Assembly (NCBI GenBank): GCA_016165875.1
Contig: JABBOT010000005.1
Span: forward strand, 21,350,520 to 21,414,519
From: Acanthopleura granulata
Taxonomy: Eukaryota; Mollusca; Polyplacophora; Chitonida; Chitonidae
DNA: 64,000 nt
Reading direction: 5' to 3'
In this document: positions 48,601-59,303 of the stretch, piece after piece
Layout of the letters: each line of letters begins with the position of its first letter
Numbering within the stretch: the stretch's first letter is position 1
Program-made: the position numbers and the translations under genes
Notes under the pieces: generated by a model
The model's database searches: none
What the model saw: the letters and a program-made list of their open reading frames with translations, nothing else
Told to the model about the DNA's origin: nothing

Positions 48601-51600
48601 CATTGCACAACAAAAGACTTATGACACAGAAGTCCTAATTCAGTGCAGCGATACCTGGCGGGAGATGAAAATCCGCCGGTATCCCATTATGAACCTAAGA
48701 AATATCATTAAAAGTGACAAATCTCCACAAAAAATATTCCAGAGGTTCTTCTTTTTGTCTACATAAGAAGCCCTCTTCCTTGATACATAGAGGCATTAAT
48801 TTCTCATTTTTATGTCTAGTAACTCCACACTTCATTGGTTGAATTATTTCAAGGTCAAGTTGGGAGAGCTTTTGACCTGGACACGTCCTCTTCCCACCTG
48901 TCTGGGTTGGTTCTCCTGTGAACCCTGTTTGAGGTCTGACTTTGTCTTGGACTCAGGACGAGTCCTCACCACAGTAACCGGCTGTTTGAAGATGGAAGCA
49001 GTCTGGCGTATCGGCAGGGCCAACGTCGTGTCATGACAAATCCCTACAAAAAGCACACACACACAGAGCATTGCCATCGGTTAGGACTTCGTTGATATTC
49101 AAGAATGATCAGGATGGAGGTTACATGCATGTAGCTTGGACGATAAAGGCAAAATAAACCATGAAATATGTCACTGCACCCAGAACAAATGGAGTGAAAA
49201 ACATGAATAAACCACATGCACAACCAAAGGGTTTTGAGGAGTATCTATATATGCAAGGTTTTAAAACAGCATAAAACTGTGTATATATATATATATATAT
49301 ATACATGGATGTGCATGCAAACTGACAGAAATGATCATGACGTTGAAAAAAAATACGATAAAAAAAGTATAACATGTTATATACACGTGTAGCTCCTAGC
49401 CAGGTACAGTGGTTCTTTCCAATTATTTTCCCCATCAAGACAGTTCCTACCAGTAATTCTATTTACATAATTATAATAAGCAAAATTGACGATTTCGAGC
49501 AAAATAGTTTTGCGTGTTATAGAAACATTCGTTGTCAATTTGTCACTGGCCGAAGGAAGGAATAAGCTGAATCAGTTTTTTTATGGGGACTGTTTTTATT
49601 CTTTATTATGTGTGACAATATTAGATAAACAGTCCAGTATTATTATTAAAGAGACAAGGAGGAGACAAACTAGCCTGAGTGTTTATCTAAACACACTGCG
49701 AAAAAGCGAAAACATTTTCAAACTGCACGAAACTAACAAAAATGCTGTTTTATTTTTTTATGTATGTCAACTGCATGCCTGTACTCTCGGTGCTTGCTGA
49801 TTTCTACCTGGAATGCAAGTGAGACAATCACAAAATACTAACACCTGTACATAAACTGAATCTAATGCACACAATGAAATTATATCTATTTACAATGCAT
49901 GTAGCGATACATATATATAGTGTGCAAACATGAAATTTTTGGTAAGAAATCTAGATTTGGTAATCATCTGTATGATTTCAAATATTCTCTGTTTACCCAG
50001 AAATTTCCTTTCAGTTGTGAAATTTTGCAAATCTTACACTGTAAAAAGGTTATAAAGTGACCTGCATTATGAGTTCTATGAACGCTACCACTTAACAGTA
50101 ACACGCATGTGACAGGAGATTACTGTGTATGACGTCATATTTCGACCCCATGAGTGTGTATTCAGAGGCAAGTTAATAACGTTACAAAATATTATTTTTG
50201 CTGGCAGAAGTCAGATTTTTCCACTGGGATATCATTCTACCTTCCAAACAAACCTCGAACACCTTTCTAAAACCAACAGAACTTTTGGAATCAGGAAAAA
50301 TGAGCAGCCGAGTTGTGCATGTTGCATGCTGTAAATTTAACTGGATATGCAGAGATCAATTTCTTGCGAAAAAATCTCTGGTACCGGTATAGTCTCTTTT
50401 AACATTAACAGAGATAAAGCCAAAATGAGGCAACACTTGTATAAAAGACAGAATAAATAGAGCACAAAATGCATAAAATAAATGCATACATCAATAAAGG
50501 TTAACAGAAAGTAAGATGCTGCCACCAAATTATATTATTATGTTATATTAAATTGTATTCCACAGAGGGTAGAGATGCCAGTTTCTCAATGAATGGATTC
50601 TTGTTATAATTTTATAATAAACATTTACCTGGGCTGCTCAGCATAAATACATCGTAGAAACATGCATCTCTTTCTTGGTTGTGTCAAAGTATCCAATTTT
50701 ACATTTGGACACATTTTTGACACAGTTAATACTCAATTCCACATATTTTTGAAACAATCTGACATAATCATACTACATCTACTAATAACCACACATGCTA
50801 ATATCGGACAACCAAGATGAACTTCCATGCAAGAATCCTTTCACTGCACATGCAAATTTGGCATCTTTTGCGCAAAAAGCTTCAGGTACAAGTATGGTCT
50901 TTAACCTATTGAGAGGTACAGGAAGGTCTTGAAATTTTTGATGCCAACACTTATGTTTTGTTTTTTTCCTTCACATAAGAAATTAATTAAACACCACTGA
51001 AAAAAAAAAACTAGGTGTTTCAAGGTCAGCGAATCGACAAGAAACAGGCAAAATGTCACTCAAGCAAAAAAGTTAAAATTCAGGTGATATACAGTTCTTG
51101 TAGTTTATTTACATCTGCAAGAAGAGTTTTCTCAAAATATCTCAGAATTTGTAACACAACATTATGGAAAACAGTTGAGACATCATAGCATATACCTGGA
51201 AGTGGGCTAGAGTTTACAAGGAAGACATGGTGGCTCCATAAAGTTTGTCTATCAGTTACACAGGTGGGGAGGAGCAGAGTGTTGAGGTGGTGGGGAGTGA
51301 AGGGAAAGGACAAGGGTGGGGGAATGAGGGGCAGATCAGGGGAGACTAGTCTAGCTAAAAACAGACAAAACACTGTCTTAGGATTCTTCCTCTGCTTGTC
51401 AGCTGGGGATTTATTTATCACCAGCTTCATCAATTAGATGATGAAAAGCTGTACATTGTAATCAACGAAGGCCTAATTTAACGCCAGAAGCCATTTGTGA
51501 TCTTAATTAAATTAATGTATTTGTATTTAGTAGCATCTTATCCGAAAATTTATATAATATAACATGCTCTGTTGACATACATGTAAAACTACATCTAGAG

Positions 51601-54600
51601 CAAATTACCAATAATTTCATGCAATTCTTCCTCAGGCAACTGCCACTACTAGTATGTTGTGCAGACTGCAGTGCACAAGGTTGATTAGATGGTAGAAATC
51701 CAATCCTATTAGATGTGATTTACTGTCAAAAGTTTTCATGATTTTCCCTTCATTTATTATTGGTTTACAGGGCAATTACTTACCCTATGCTTGGTCTACT
51801 GTTTGGCCTCTGAAACTGAACTTTAAACATGTCATAAAAGCCTTTAAATGATACTTTGAAGTTTGAAAGCCAACACTTAACATTTTTCTGATGGGAAATT
51901 ATTCAAATTTCACAAATAGTCTTTAATGACCATGTAAGGTGGATGCATTAATCAGAAGCAAGCAAAATGTGTCACTTGCCAAAAGCAGATTAAACTTCAG
52001 GTGTAATACAAAAGTAGTGGGTTGGTGAAAAATTCCATGAAACTGCAGGCGATTTATTGTACAGTGATTTACTATAAATCTAAATACATCGCAGGTATAA
52101 CTGTAACTGATAGCCAGTTTACATTCCAGTGTTTGCCTTTAGGGCTTGAGAAACGTTCCTGTACAGTGCTTGTGAAAGAAATTTTCAATCACTGCATTCA
52201 ATCACCAGAACCTGTTTCCTAAAATTATCAAGTTGTTCATATACTTATGTGCCGGGTAATTAGAAGATATTCGTTGACTGTCAAACAAAAAAAGGCAAAT
52301 GAAGCATAAAACAGATTGAATTCAGTATTAAAATGTGAATGTGATATTCAAACCAAAACTAACAGAAATCCATGAAATCTGTAAGAAGTGAAACAAAACA
52401 CTCAAAATTCAACTGAAGAAAGTGCTTTGGTAAACAAATTTACCTGAAACATTGGAGGTTTTTCTACCTAGAAACAAAGGTGAAACAGTCAGGGGAGAAA
52501 GCACTGGCAAGACTCCATGCTGAATTATTTCTATATTTTTCCTTGTTTTCTTCTCAAGTACAGTTTTTGGACAGTTATCCCTGACTTAAATATGAAATGT
52601 GCAGTGGTTGAAGTCAAACATGATCTGGCACTGTTCACATGTTACTCAGGGGGTATTTTAGCCACTCTTTCCATGTTAACCACAAGAAACATTGGAAAAT
52701 TGAGTTCATTGAGTTTAAATTTTACACTGAATTTTCATGAAATAAATTGATTTTTTGATACACTGGGGACAAAAAATAGTGAGCCCTGGTTACTTTGTGC
52801 ATTACAGTTTTGACGTTACAGTCTATAAACCAAGGTGAAAATACAAGGTATGGGAGGTAACTCGCACAGGACGCTAAGGCCAGGCATCCTTGATCTGGGA
52901 CATCTGTTCTACTGTTGGAAGTGTACAGCTGTGCCTATTTAATTTAACAAATGACTTGCAAACCACTGAACTGAAGTGATGAATACATTATTGCAATATA
53001 ACCAGCGACTTCTTTATGTAATAGTCCCAACCCTATCTTTTTTCCTCGCCAAAGTCATCAACATAAAAATACACCTTCCACAACAACAGTGACAAGTGAA
53101 ATTTATTTCTGCAAGCTAAGACTGCTTATGTAAGATGCTGTCAGTAAGTATTTGAACCTAAATGACTAAAAGGTTGAGAGTGTATATGCTTTAGTAAGGT
53201 GCTAATACTGATAAAAAGAAAAAAATGTTTTGATACACATATATGAATTTCAAAGATCAGGCCACAAGGGTAGGTTAGCTATTGTTAGCAAGCCTCTATA
53301 AAAACACTGTTCATTCACCAGAACTACACTACAAGCTGAAACCTGCAATGTGCACTGCATTCCCTGACAAATTTTGTCCGATTTGTGCACAACTGGCCGC
53401 ACTCCCAGCAGTATTAGTACACACATGACCCCCAAACACCTCTTCCACCATGCTCACCCCAAAAATGCAAACTGAGTCAAAAGACAAACCTCTGGCGTGA
53501 TCATAAACAGTTCCTCGGTGCCGCTTACTTTTACGCAGAGCGCTGTGAATCGTCTTTCCAGATCGGAAATCGAAGGCGCTCAAGTCCAACACGTCGCCCA
53601 GGTAACGCGACAGCTGGGGCTTGCTCCTGATCTTCTTGCCATCAGGACTAAGAAGGAAAAAAAGAGGAATGCAAAGCTAATTTCTGAATAGTGCAAGTAG
53701 CTTCCCTCCACCAGGTATGAATTGTACAAATTAGGCACCAATAACCATTAGGCGTATTTTAAGATCCATTTGAGTTGTCTTTACTTCATAGACTGCAGCG
53801 CCATTCTCAAATAAATGCTTTCCAAACATTACGATGTGCCATCAATCACATTAGCATAATCATGTTAATTATTACATAAAAACAGTTATAAGTAATATTT
53901 AAAATAATAAGTCACTTAATACCCAAACTGTTTCAATTCCAAGTCATTTCATACCACCGTTATTTCATACCTAAGATATTTATGCATGGTGTGCATGAAG
54001 TCCGGTTTCGAACAACAACTATTTGACTGTGACACTTACATGTACGAAAAGTTAAAATATCCACACTTAAAAATAAGCTGCATGAATAAATATGAGTTGT
54101 ATTATCTCATGTGATGAATTTGCTCAAGGTTGGCCCAAAAGACCGGAACAATAGACTGGACAGGCATAAAGACTGGACTTATGTGTGGGCCAGCCACACA
54201 AAAGTTATCGCAGCATATACACTGTTGCCTGGACATCAACCAAAGTAATAGTCAAAAAGAGCAAAGTCCAGGCTATACAGAAATATATGTTAAATGAAGA
54301 ATTGCTTTATTTTCAGGTCTTTTTCATGAGTAGGACGAACAAAGATCGCGAGAGATATTAATCCTCAAGAGCCACGGTTTCCCAGGTCAGCATTCGTGGT
54401 CGTGTTTTTCTTTCGTGCACTCCAAAGAGTAAGCCCGAAATTTCACTAAATTGTATACATATGGACGGCTTGAAATGTGCTCCACAGTTCGTAAAGAAAG
54501 ACATGAACGAAATTGCAGGAATTTGCCAGGAGTTTTCAGGACCAAATTACAACTTTCAAGGAAAGATTTTAAGTTGCTTTTATTTTTAGGAGTACCTAAT

Positions 54601-56846
54601 TTTTTTCATTACTGGTTTATATTCTTGTTTTATAATGATCCTTGACCCATCCCACCAATGTGGTTGCTATGAGTTCATGCTGGCAGACCTTCCCATGTAC
54701 TGCCAGACAGGAAGCCAGCATGAACTAGACTTGAGCTCACAGCAACCCCATTGTTGGGAGGCTTTGAGACATTGTGCTGCGATAGAGTGCTAACTGACTG
54801 AACCATGGAGGCCCCCCTATCTGCATCTGTATGCGTATTTAATACACTGACAGGTATTGCATAATCTGCATGCAAATCCTGTCAGTACATTAAATGCCCA
54901 TACAAATACTGACCATGTTGGACTAGCCAGCAACCTGCAGATGGTCATGCTTTTCCCCTGGCTCTTTACAGTTTCCTTTCACCACAATAACACCAGTCAA
55001 ATAAATTAATATATAAACATTCTTATTCCACAGGTTCTCTATCTTTAAATTTAATTATTTATAATCTTTATTTTCCATGAGAATATAACTTTTTTATTTA
55101 CATGTTTTCAGTTCTGAATTAATATGTTTGTCTTACTGGAGATGTTACATAAGGCTTCCTTCAAACTGGCTATACTTATCTGATAGAACAAAATAGTGAA
55201 GATTAAGTTACAGCATCTTAATTTGTTTCAAAACAGACTCGAACATATCTCCCTTTATACGCCATTCAAACAGTAATCTATCAATAGGTTTCTTGTCTTC
55301 CTTTTCTTCAGCTAAATAATCAAGAAAATTGTGTTCTTGATAAAATTCTTTATGAATCTACTGTAAAGTGGCACCACTTACTGACGAAGCATAAGAGAGG
55401 GGACAACAACCAGCTCTACAATGTCACTTTGACATAAACCAACTTTGTTTTATACCCTGTTTTGTTTTCAACTGGATAAGTTTAACACTGCAAACTTCCA
55501 CAGACACTGAACTAACAGTCAATCGCACAATTAATTAAGATTCAAGTTGTTTTGAGAGGCTCAACGAATTTAGTCCTTTGGTGATTCCAGAGAAAAAAAA
55601 AGAATGATGCACAGAACAGACATTTCAATCCATAGAAAATGAAAATTTTAAAGGACTTTCCTAGAGTTTTTATTTTTTTCCAGAACTTTCAAATACTTGA
55701 AAATCAAATTTTGTTCTTCCAGGAACTTCAAGGTGTTTCCAGGACAGTGTGAATGCTATGCTCTTTTTACATCTGTTACCACATTAATTTAGTAGTTTCT
55801 GTACTACGGTCACTTATGTGCAGCTGACCCCTCTCCAGTTCAGTCTTTATTCTCGTGTGGTCTGTCATTCCAGTCCTTAGGCCGCAGTGACGACAAGGTT
55901 AGACACTTCACTAAATCAGTTCAAACATGTGACCGTGGCGATATATAACAATTTCATAGTTTGGGGCCAAATCAACATTCAATGAAGAAACTTCCAAACG
56001 AAGTTGGATTTTTCCCAGACAGGTGTGCAACTAAAAAAAAAACAGATGAAAAAAAACAAAAAACAAAAAGAATCCACAGCACACCTCTAGGTCTTGTGAC
56101 TTCTACCCTTTTCCTGATAAATTTGCAGGTTAGCTCTTTACTTTCATACAGCAATTTCCAGAAGTAAACACAAAAACCTTTAAAAAGTAGCTGGCCTATA
56201 AGTCAGATATGAAAGATATGAGATAAGAGTGCGCATGGCCAGGATTCCTTAGCTGGTAGATAAACAAAACCCTTCTTGCTCTGATAAAGCACCGTAAACC
56301 TAGGCAGTCACACACAATTCATCCCAGATTGTTAATTTTACGAGAGTCTGTGTTACATTTGAGGCATAGGCTCTACATGGTTCTTCAAGCGAAAAATGTT
56401 GGGAACAAAATAGAGAGAGAAAAATCATGGCTAAGCTGAATATTCGGCTGCCGCATGGATGGCAAGGGCTTATGTTTATCCGCCATGAGCCGCCTTCTGC
56501 TCACATACAGTTATGCACAACCTCACTACCTGGCTTGGTTCACAGATTATGATTCAACAAAATTTCTGAATTTCATTGTTTCAGGCACCTCTCAGATGGG
56601 TGTGCTGGAAATTTTGAGCACTTTACTATGGGTTTAATGTATATTTTTAATGTGCCATCCATAAGCGTTACTGAAACAACAACAACAATGCACGCAGGGT
56701 GACAGGCTGCTTTCATCGTGGCACACAAACCTGAAATAATACACGTCCGTTTTTCCAGCAGAGAGACCAGATTTTCTTACAACTTCTTCGCGCTTCCATC
56801 CTGAGGGCAACCCTACGCAATCACTACGGCGCTTTTCGGACATCAT
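45534..56846 (-). CDS. MBD2/3: Methyl-CpG-binding domain protein 2/3 (NuRD subunit)
   Basis: Six exons join in phase on the minus strand: 56846-56731, 53647-53490, 49043-48898, 47848-47758, 46321-46167, 45629-45534, giving 253 residues. Human MBD3 has 291, mostly extra acidic tail. Order: MBD (residues ~8-75, with GWKREEVVRKSGLSAGKTDV and SKPQLSRYLG), the conserved LDLSAFDFRSGK, the PIRQTASIFKQPV linker, QLFWEKRLQGL, the PVTGQ...NKNPGV segment, and a C-terminal coiled coil (DDVRQQERLVTDARKRLQDA). In vertebrates these parts bind methylated CpG, recruit the histone deacetylase core and pair with GATAD2/p66. Intron positions look like those of vertebrate MBD2/MBD3. It acts in the nucleus as a repressive chromatin reader. 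One MBD2/3 gene is usual for invertebrates. Introns 3 and 4 carry SINEs, and intron 4 a striking tandem array. Confidence 0.96.
46167..46321 (-). CDS. MBD2/3: MBD2/3 coding exon 5
   Basis: Acceptor TTGTTGTTGTACAG/GT completes the Gly codon. It encodes residues 171-222: IGPELTPDSVLQSISAALHI, PVTGQ, NKNPGV and DANQPHIQ, matching the vertebrate VGPG...LLSAIASALH...PITGQ...EKNPGVW...TQPL landmarks. Donor CAG/GTAAGA. Length is 155 nt. Confidence 0.95.
46445..47757 (-). repeat. 108-bp tandem array of exon-4 end plus intron start
   Basis: Ten extra copies of the exon-4/intron-4 boundary, in the gene's own orientation. The exon-like 42-nt parts lie at 46445-46485 (decayed, 41 nt), 46786-46827, 46894-46935, 47002-47043, 47110-47151, 47218-47259, 47326-47367, 47434-47475, 47542-47583 and 47650-47691; the real exon end is 47758-47799. 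Spacing is exactly 108. Each 42-nt part is preceded by GATAACACAG and followed by GTGAGT, and would insert 14 residues (GESLLSQQLPKSIH or close) in frame. Most copies have CAG (Gln) where exon 4 has CTG (Leu); two copies keep CTG. The acceptor side lacks a good pyrimidine tract, so use as exons is unproven. Confidence 0.97.
46518..46770 (-). mobile_element. SINE family A inserted in the array
   Basis: Reverse orientation. The TTTATTTATTTATTTATTTAACTGGTG tail is at the left, and the head ends near CCTCCGCCACGAACGCC, here diverged. It separates the decayed outer array copy from the nine intact ones, so it inserted after the array formed. Confidence 0.9.
47758..47848 (-). CDS. MBD2/3: MBD2/3 coding exon 4 (source of the tandem array)
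   Basis: Acceptor GCATGTTTCAG. It encodes residues 141-171: LFWEKRLQGLKASDNTGESL, then LSLQLPKSIHG. The donor is CATG/GTGAGT, phase 1. The last 42 bases of this exon, its donor and the next ~66 bases are repeated head-to-tail downstream in the intron. In human MBD2/3 the matching segment belongs to the disordered region that contacts the deacetylase core. Confidence 0.95.
47990..48252 (+). mobile_element. SINE family A, full length, in MBD2/3 intron 3
   Basis: Forward orientation, thus antisense to MBD2/3. Head GGGGCCTTCGTGGTTCAGTTGG, B-box GCGTTCAAGTCCAGC, CTGCCAGCAACCTGCGGATG, CGGTTTCCTCC, and a GCGTAAAACCCCAATCAAAT tail ending AAATAAATC. Confidence 0.9.
48898..49043 (-). CDS. MBD2/3: MBD2/3 coding exon 3
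   Basis: Acceptor TTTTTGTAG/GG. It encodes residues 92-140 with the conserved LALPIRQTASIFKQPVTVVR and ends ENQPRQ at CAG/GTGGGA, a weaker donor than the others. The match to the vertebrate ALPVRQTASIFKQPV and DQPRQ landmarks is close. Length is 146 nt. Confidence 0.95.
53490..53647 (-). CDS. MBD2/3: MBD2/3 coding exon 2 (MBD C-half)
   Basis: Acceptor TTTTTTTCCTTCTTAG, with a strong pyrimidine tract. It encodes residues 39-92, from the second half of the MBD (SPDGKKIRSKPQLSRYLGDV) through LDLSAFDFRSGK to TVYDHAR, and ends one base into a Gly codon at AGAG/GTTTGT. Length is 158 nt. Confidence 0.95.
54655..54818 (-). mobile_element. SINE family A, head half, rearranged
   Basis: Reverse orientation, in MBD2/3 intron 1: CTGGCAGACCTTCCCATG through GAAGCCAGCATGAAC and CTCACAGCAACCCCATTG to the head complement ACCATGGAGGCCCCCC. 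The first ~30 bases (GGTTGCTATGAGTTCATGCTGG) read like a forward-oriented head piece fused at GCTGGCAG. Confidence 0.65.
54926..55018 (+). mobile_element. SINE family A, tail half
   Basis: Forward orientation: GCCAGCAACCTGCAGATGGTC, CCTGGCTCTTTACAGTTTCC, CACCACAATAACACCAGTCAAATAAATTAA. The GTATAAGTGAAATATTC block is deleted. It lies 108 bases from an oppositely oriented head half. Confidence 0.65.
56731..56846 (-). CDS. MBD2/3: MBD2/3 coding exon 1 (start, MBD N-half)
   Basis: Starts at ATGATG (56,846 or 56,843; A at -3 in both) because no in-frame ATG lies upstream. It encodes residues 1-38 and ends ...DVYYF plus AG at the donor AG/GTTTGT (phase 2). Lys32 and Tyr36 match the positions where mammalian MBD3 has His30 and Phe34, the changes that cost mammalian MBD3 its methyl-CpG binding. 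This protein keeps the MBD2-like pair and so probably binds methylated CpG. Confidence 0.95.
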
Positions 56847-56970
56847 TTTCGCTAACTGTAACAATGTCTTTCTTCCACCTCAATATGGGATGTTCAGAAA
56901 GCGAATCGGGGCTCCCAGCGGCAAGTTTATGATTGGGCCCCTGTCACTGTCTGGGCCCTTCAGCTAACAG

Positions 56971-56978
56971 TGACGTCA
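56971..56978. promoter_or_regulatory. Consensus CRE upstream of MBD2/3
   Basis: A perfect TGACGTCA palindrome about 125 bases upstream of the MBD2/3 start codon, where a CREB/ATF site of a promoter would sit. The transcription start is not visible from sequence alone. Confidence 0.45.
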
Positions 56979-57103
56979 ACACACTCTATCTATTCTCGGC
57001 CACATATGCGTATATAAACTTAACTCCACCAGATGTAGCTTTCTGTTTTTACCAACAAGCTGTGTTTTAGACTCAAACAGGCCATGCTTGGCGACTCCCC
57101 TGC

Positions 57104-57104
57104 T

Positions 57105-57146
<42 letters not shown>

Positions 57147-57235
57147 ATGTGTGTGTGTGTGTGTGTGGGTGTGTGTGTGTGTGTGGGTGTGTGGGTGGGT
57201 GTGGGTGTGGGTGTGGGTGTGTGTGTGTGTGTGGA

Positions 57236-57267
<32 letters not shown>

Positions 57268-57276
57268 TGTGTGTGG

Positions 57277-57330
<54 letters not shown>
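57104..57330 (+). repeat. (GT)n microsatellite
   Basis: About 225 bases of GT repeats with scattered GGGT and GGAT interruptions, about 260 bases upstream of the MBD2/3 start codon. Open frames through it on both strands are artefacts of the repeat. Alternating purine-pyrimidine DNA of this length can adopt Z-DNA. Confidence 0.98.
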
Positions 57331-57332
<2 letters not shown>

Positions 57333-57399
57333 CCATGTACGTGTGCTTGTAAAAGCCAGTATAGAGACTGTTTACACTGCTTGTAAACTGTTAATTGTA

Positions 57400-57680
57400 A
57401 GCAAGTAACATAATTGCTACCGCTGTTGTACATTGTTCGTACAGGTAAAACTTGTAAGGGCCTTGTCATGCACTGAAATCTATATCTTCTGTCTTTAGGT
57501 AATACCTGTGGGGATCCAGTCAGTAACTGCTGTACGTTTTCCATGTAGGTAATACCTGTAAGGGACCAGACAGTGACCGCTGTGTATTGAACCTATAGCT
57601 AATACCTGTAGGGGCGCAGTACATTGTCCGTACAGGGAATACCAGTCACTGATTGGGGCCCCTACAAGTTTCACCTATAC
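57400..57680. repeat. Degenerate ~50-bp repeat with internal palindromes
   Basis: Four to five loose copies built around AGGTAATACCTGTAGGGG and CAGTCAGTGACCGCTGT: near 57,440, 57,497, 57,547, 57,598 and 57,634. The last copy is partly inverted: GGGGCCCCTACAAGTTTCACCTATACAAC is the complement of the first (GTACAGGTAAAACTTGTAAGGG). The AGGTAATACCT core is itself palindromic. Confidence 0.75.
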
Positions 57681-59020
57681 AACAACTGAAAAGAAAACAC
57701 TAACATATGCACAGAAAAGCTACAAGAGCCACAGACCGGGTCCTGGTTAAATTAATATATCCCTCACTAAATGCTCCAGTGACCTCAGTATTTGGTGCCA
57801 ACAGATGTATAACACATAGTGGGTTGTCAAGATGGGATGTACATTCAGCAGGCAGATTACATGCTGACAGTGGTGTGAAGAAATACTTTTAAGTTAGTGA
57901 AGTGTTCATTTGTCCATTTTGCAGTGAAAAGTGGGGTAAAAATGTATGTATTAATGGTATGTGTTAGTTTTATATATATATATATACATGTTTATTTCCG
58001 TTCACTTTGTTCCGAAACTATGGCTAAGAAAAACTGACTCTAGCCCAAAGGGCCCAGAGAGTGACAGAGGCCCAATCCCGGATCTGCCACTGGAGCCTCG
58101 TTTGGAGAAAGCCGTCTGCCGGAAGTTTTGAAGGAAATCAATGGATTAATGAGTAAACAGTCTCAAAACATAGTTCTACAGTCTGTTAGAATAATTACCT
58201 CTAAATCGTTCATTTGATTTCAGAACAATCAGCTTTTTTTGCTGAAAAATCAATTGTCTTATTTAAGAAAATCACGTTGCGACAGTTTAAAATTGAAGTT
58301 ATGCATGTTGTATGATGTTTATGGGCACATACAAAACCATAACCGAACCAGACAACCCAGTGAAGTAAAATTTGCGGAATCGGACGCCTTGAGATAGCGC
58401 ATTAGGTGGACCTCTAACTCTGGATCCACTACTAAAAACAGGCCTATAGTCCTACATCAGACCCAGAATGATACAAAAAATTACTCTATCAACTAGAAAT
58501 CTGAACCCGATTTAAGCTGTAGCGATAGGTCAAATGGAGCATTTCACTCGTCAGTAAGAAATGTTAGAATATATTGAGAGTGATAAAAATAAATTCATAC
58601 AAAATAACTGATTTGTATTTAAAAAATTGCCACACACTCTCCCCCTCCCCCAAGTGGCTTCGGAGGAGATCTAATATGCATATTCAGGAGATTACATGCC
58701 GGTTCGGATATCGGTTTTCAGCCGTATGTGCATATATGAAATGACAGGTAGCGTACGTAGTCATCCAGTTAGCTGCTCATTCGAGATACGGACAATACAA
58801 TATACAATGATGTCATGAAACATTTTTTGGCCCAAAAAAAATAAAATAAAATAAAAAATAGTAAAAAAAAATAAACCTGCGATTTAATACACTTACCGTG
58901 AGAACGTGATTTTTAATGGAAAACAAGCGTGAGACTCACGATATATACCTGAGAGTAAGTGATGACAGGTATAGGTTTATGCTGTGGTAATACCCCTATG
59001 GTTATAAAGACAGATATGTT
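57681..59020. other. No gene seen
   Basis: Spacer upstream of MBD2/3, with a (TA)n run at 57,972-57,985 and an A-rich run at 58,833-58,874. A 94-codon minus frame (58,913-59,197) beginning at an ATG crosses the 15-bp repeat below and is not supported otherwise. Confidence 0.4.
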
Positions 59021-59054
59021 GGTGGCGCTGGGGGTGGTGGCGCTGGGGGTGGGG
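59021..59054 (+). repeat. Two 15-bp copies, G-rich
   Basis: GGTGGCGCTGGGGGT occurs twice in tandem (59,021-59,035; 59,036-59,050) and runs into GGGG. The G-tracts could fold as a quadruplex. Confidence 0.8.
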
Positions 59055-59230
59055 ATGGAGATGGAGACAACTTTAAGACCCGTCCGTAATAAGTACACCA
59101 GGACAGAATACAGGCTATCGCCTACAGACCTGTAGATATGTATAGGAACAACACAGCACGACTCACCAGGATTCATGGCTAGGGCACATATACGCACATT
59201 TAGTTTCTATTTAATTAATTAAATTAGACT

Positions 59231-59303
59231 GAGTATTTATTTATTTACTTGATTGGTGTTTTGCGCCGTTCTAAAGAACATTTGACTCTTACCACGGCGG
59301 CGT
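59231..59303 (-). mobile_element. SINE family A, tail fragment
   Basis: Reverse orientation: TATTTATTTATTTACTTGATTGGTG, then GCCGTTCTAAAGAACATTTG and a CACGGCGGCG remnant. Only the 3' ~75 bases survive. Confidence 0.65.

Noticed and set aside
49486..49800. 104-codon plus frame inside MBD2/3 intron 2
   Set aside because: AT-rich composition, no splice support, antisense in an intron.
51080..51433. 117-codon minus frame inside MBD2/3 intron 2
   Set aside because: Not in phase with the flanking MBD2/3 exons, which already join perfectly without it.
57020..57544. Long HTHTHT/CVCVCV open frames
   Set aside because: Translations of the GT microsatellite.
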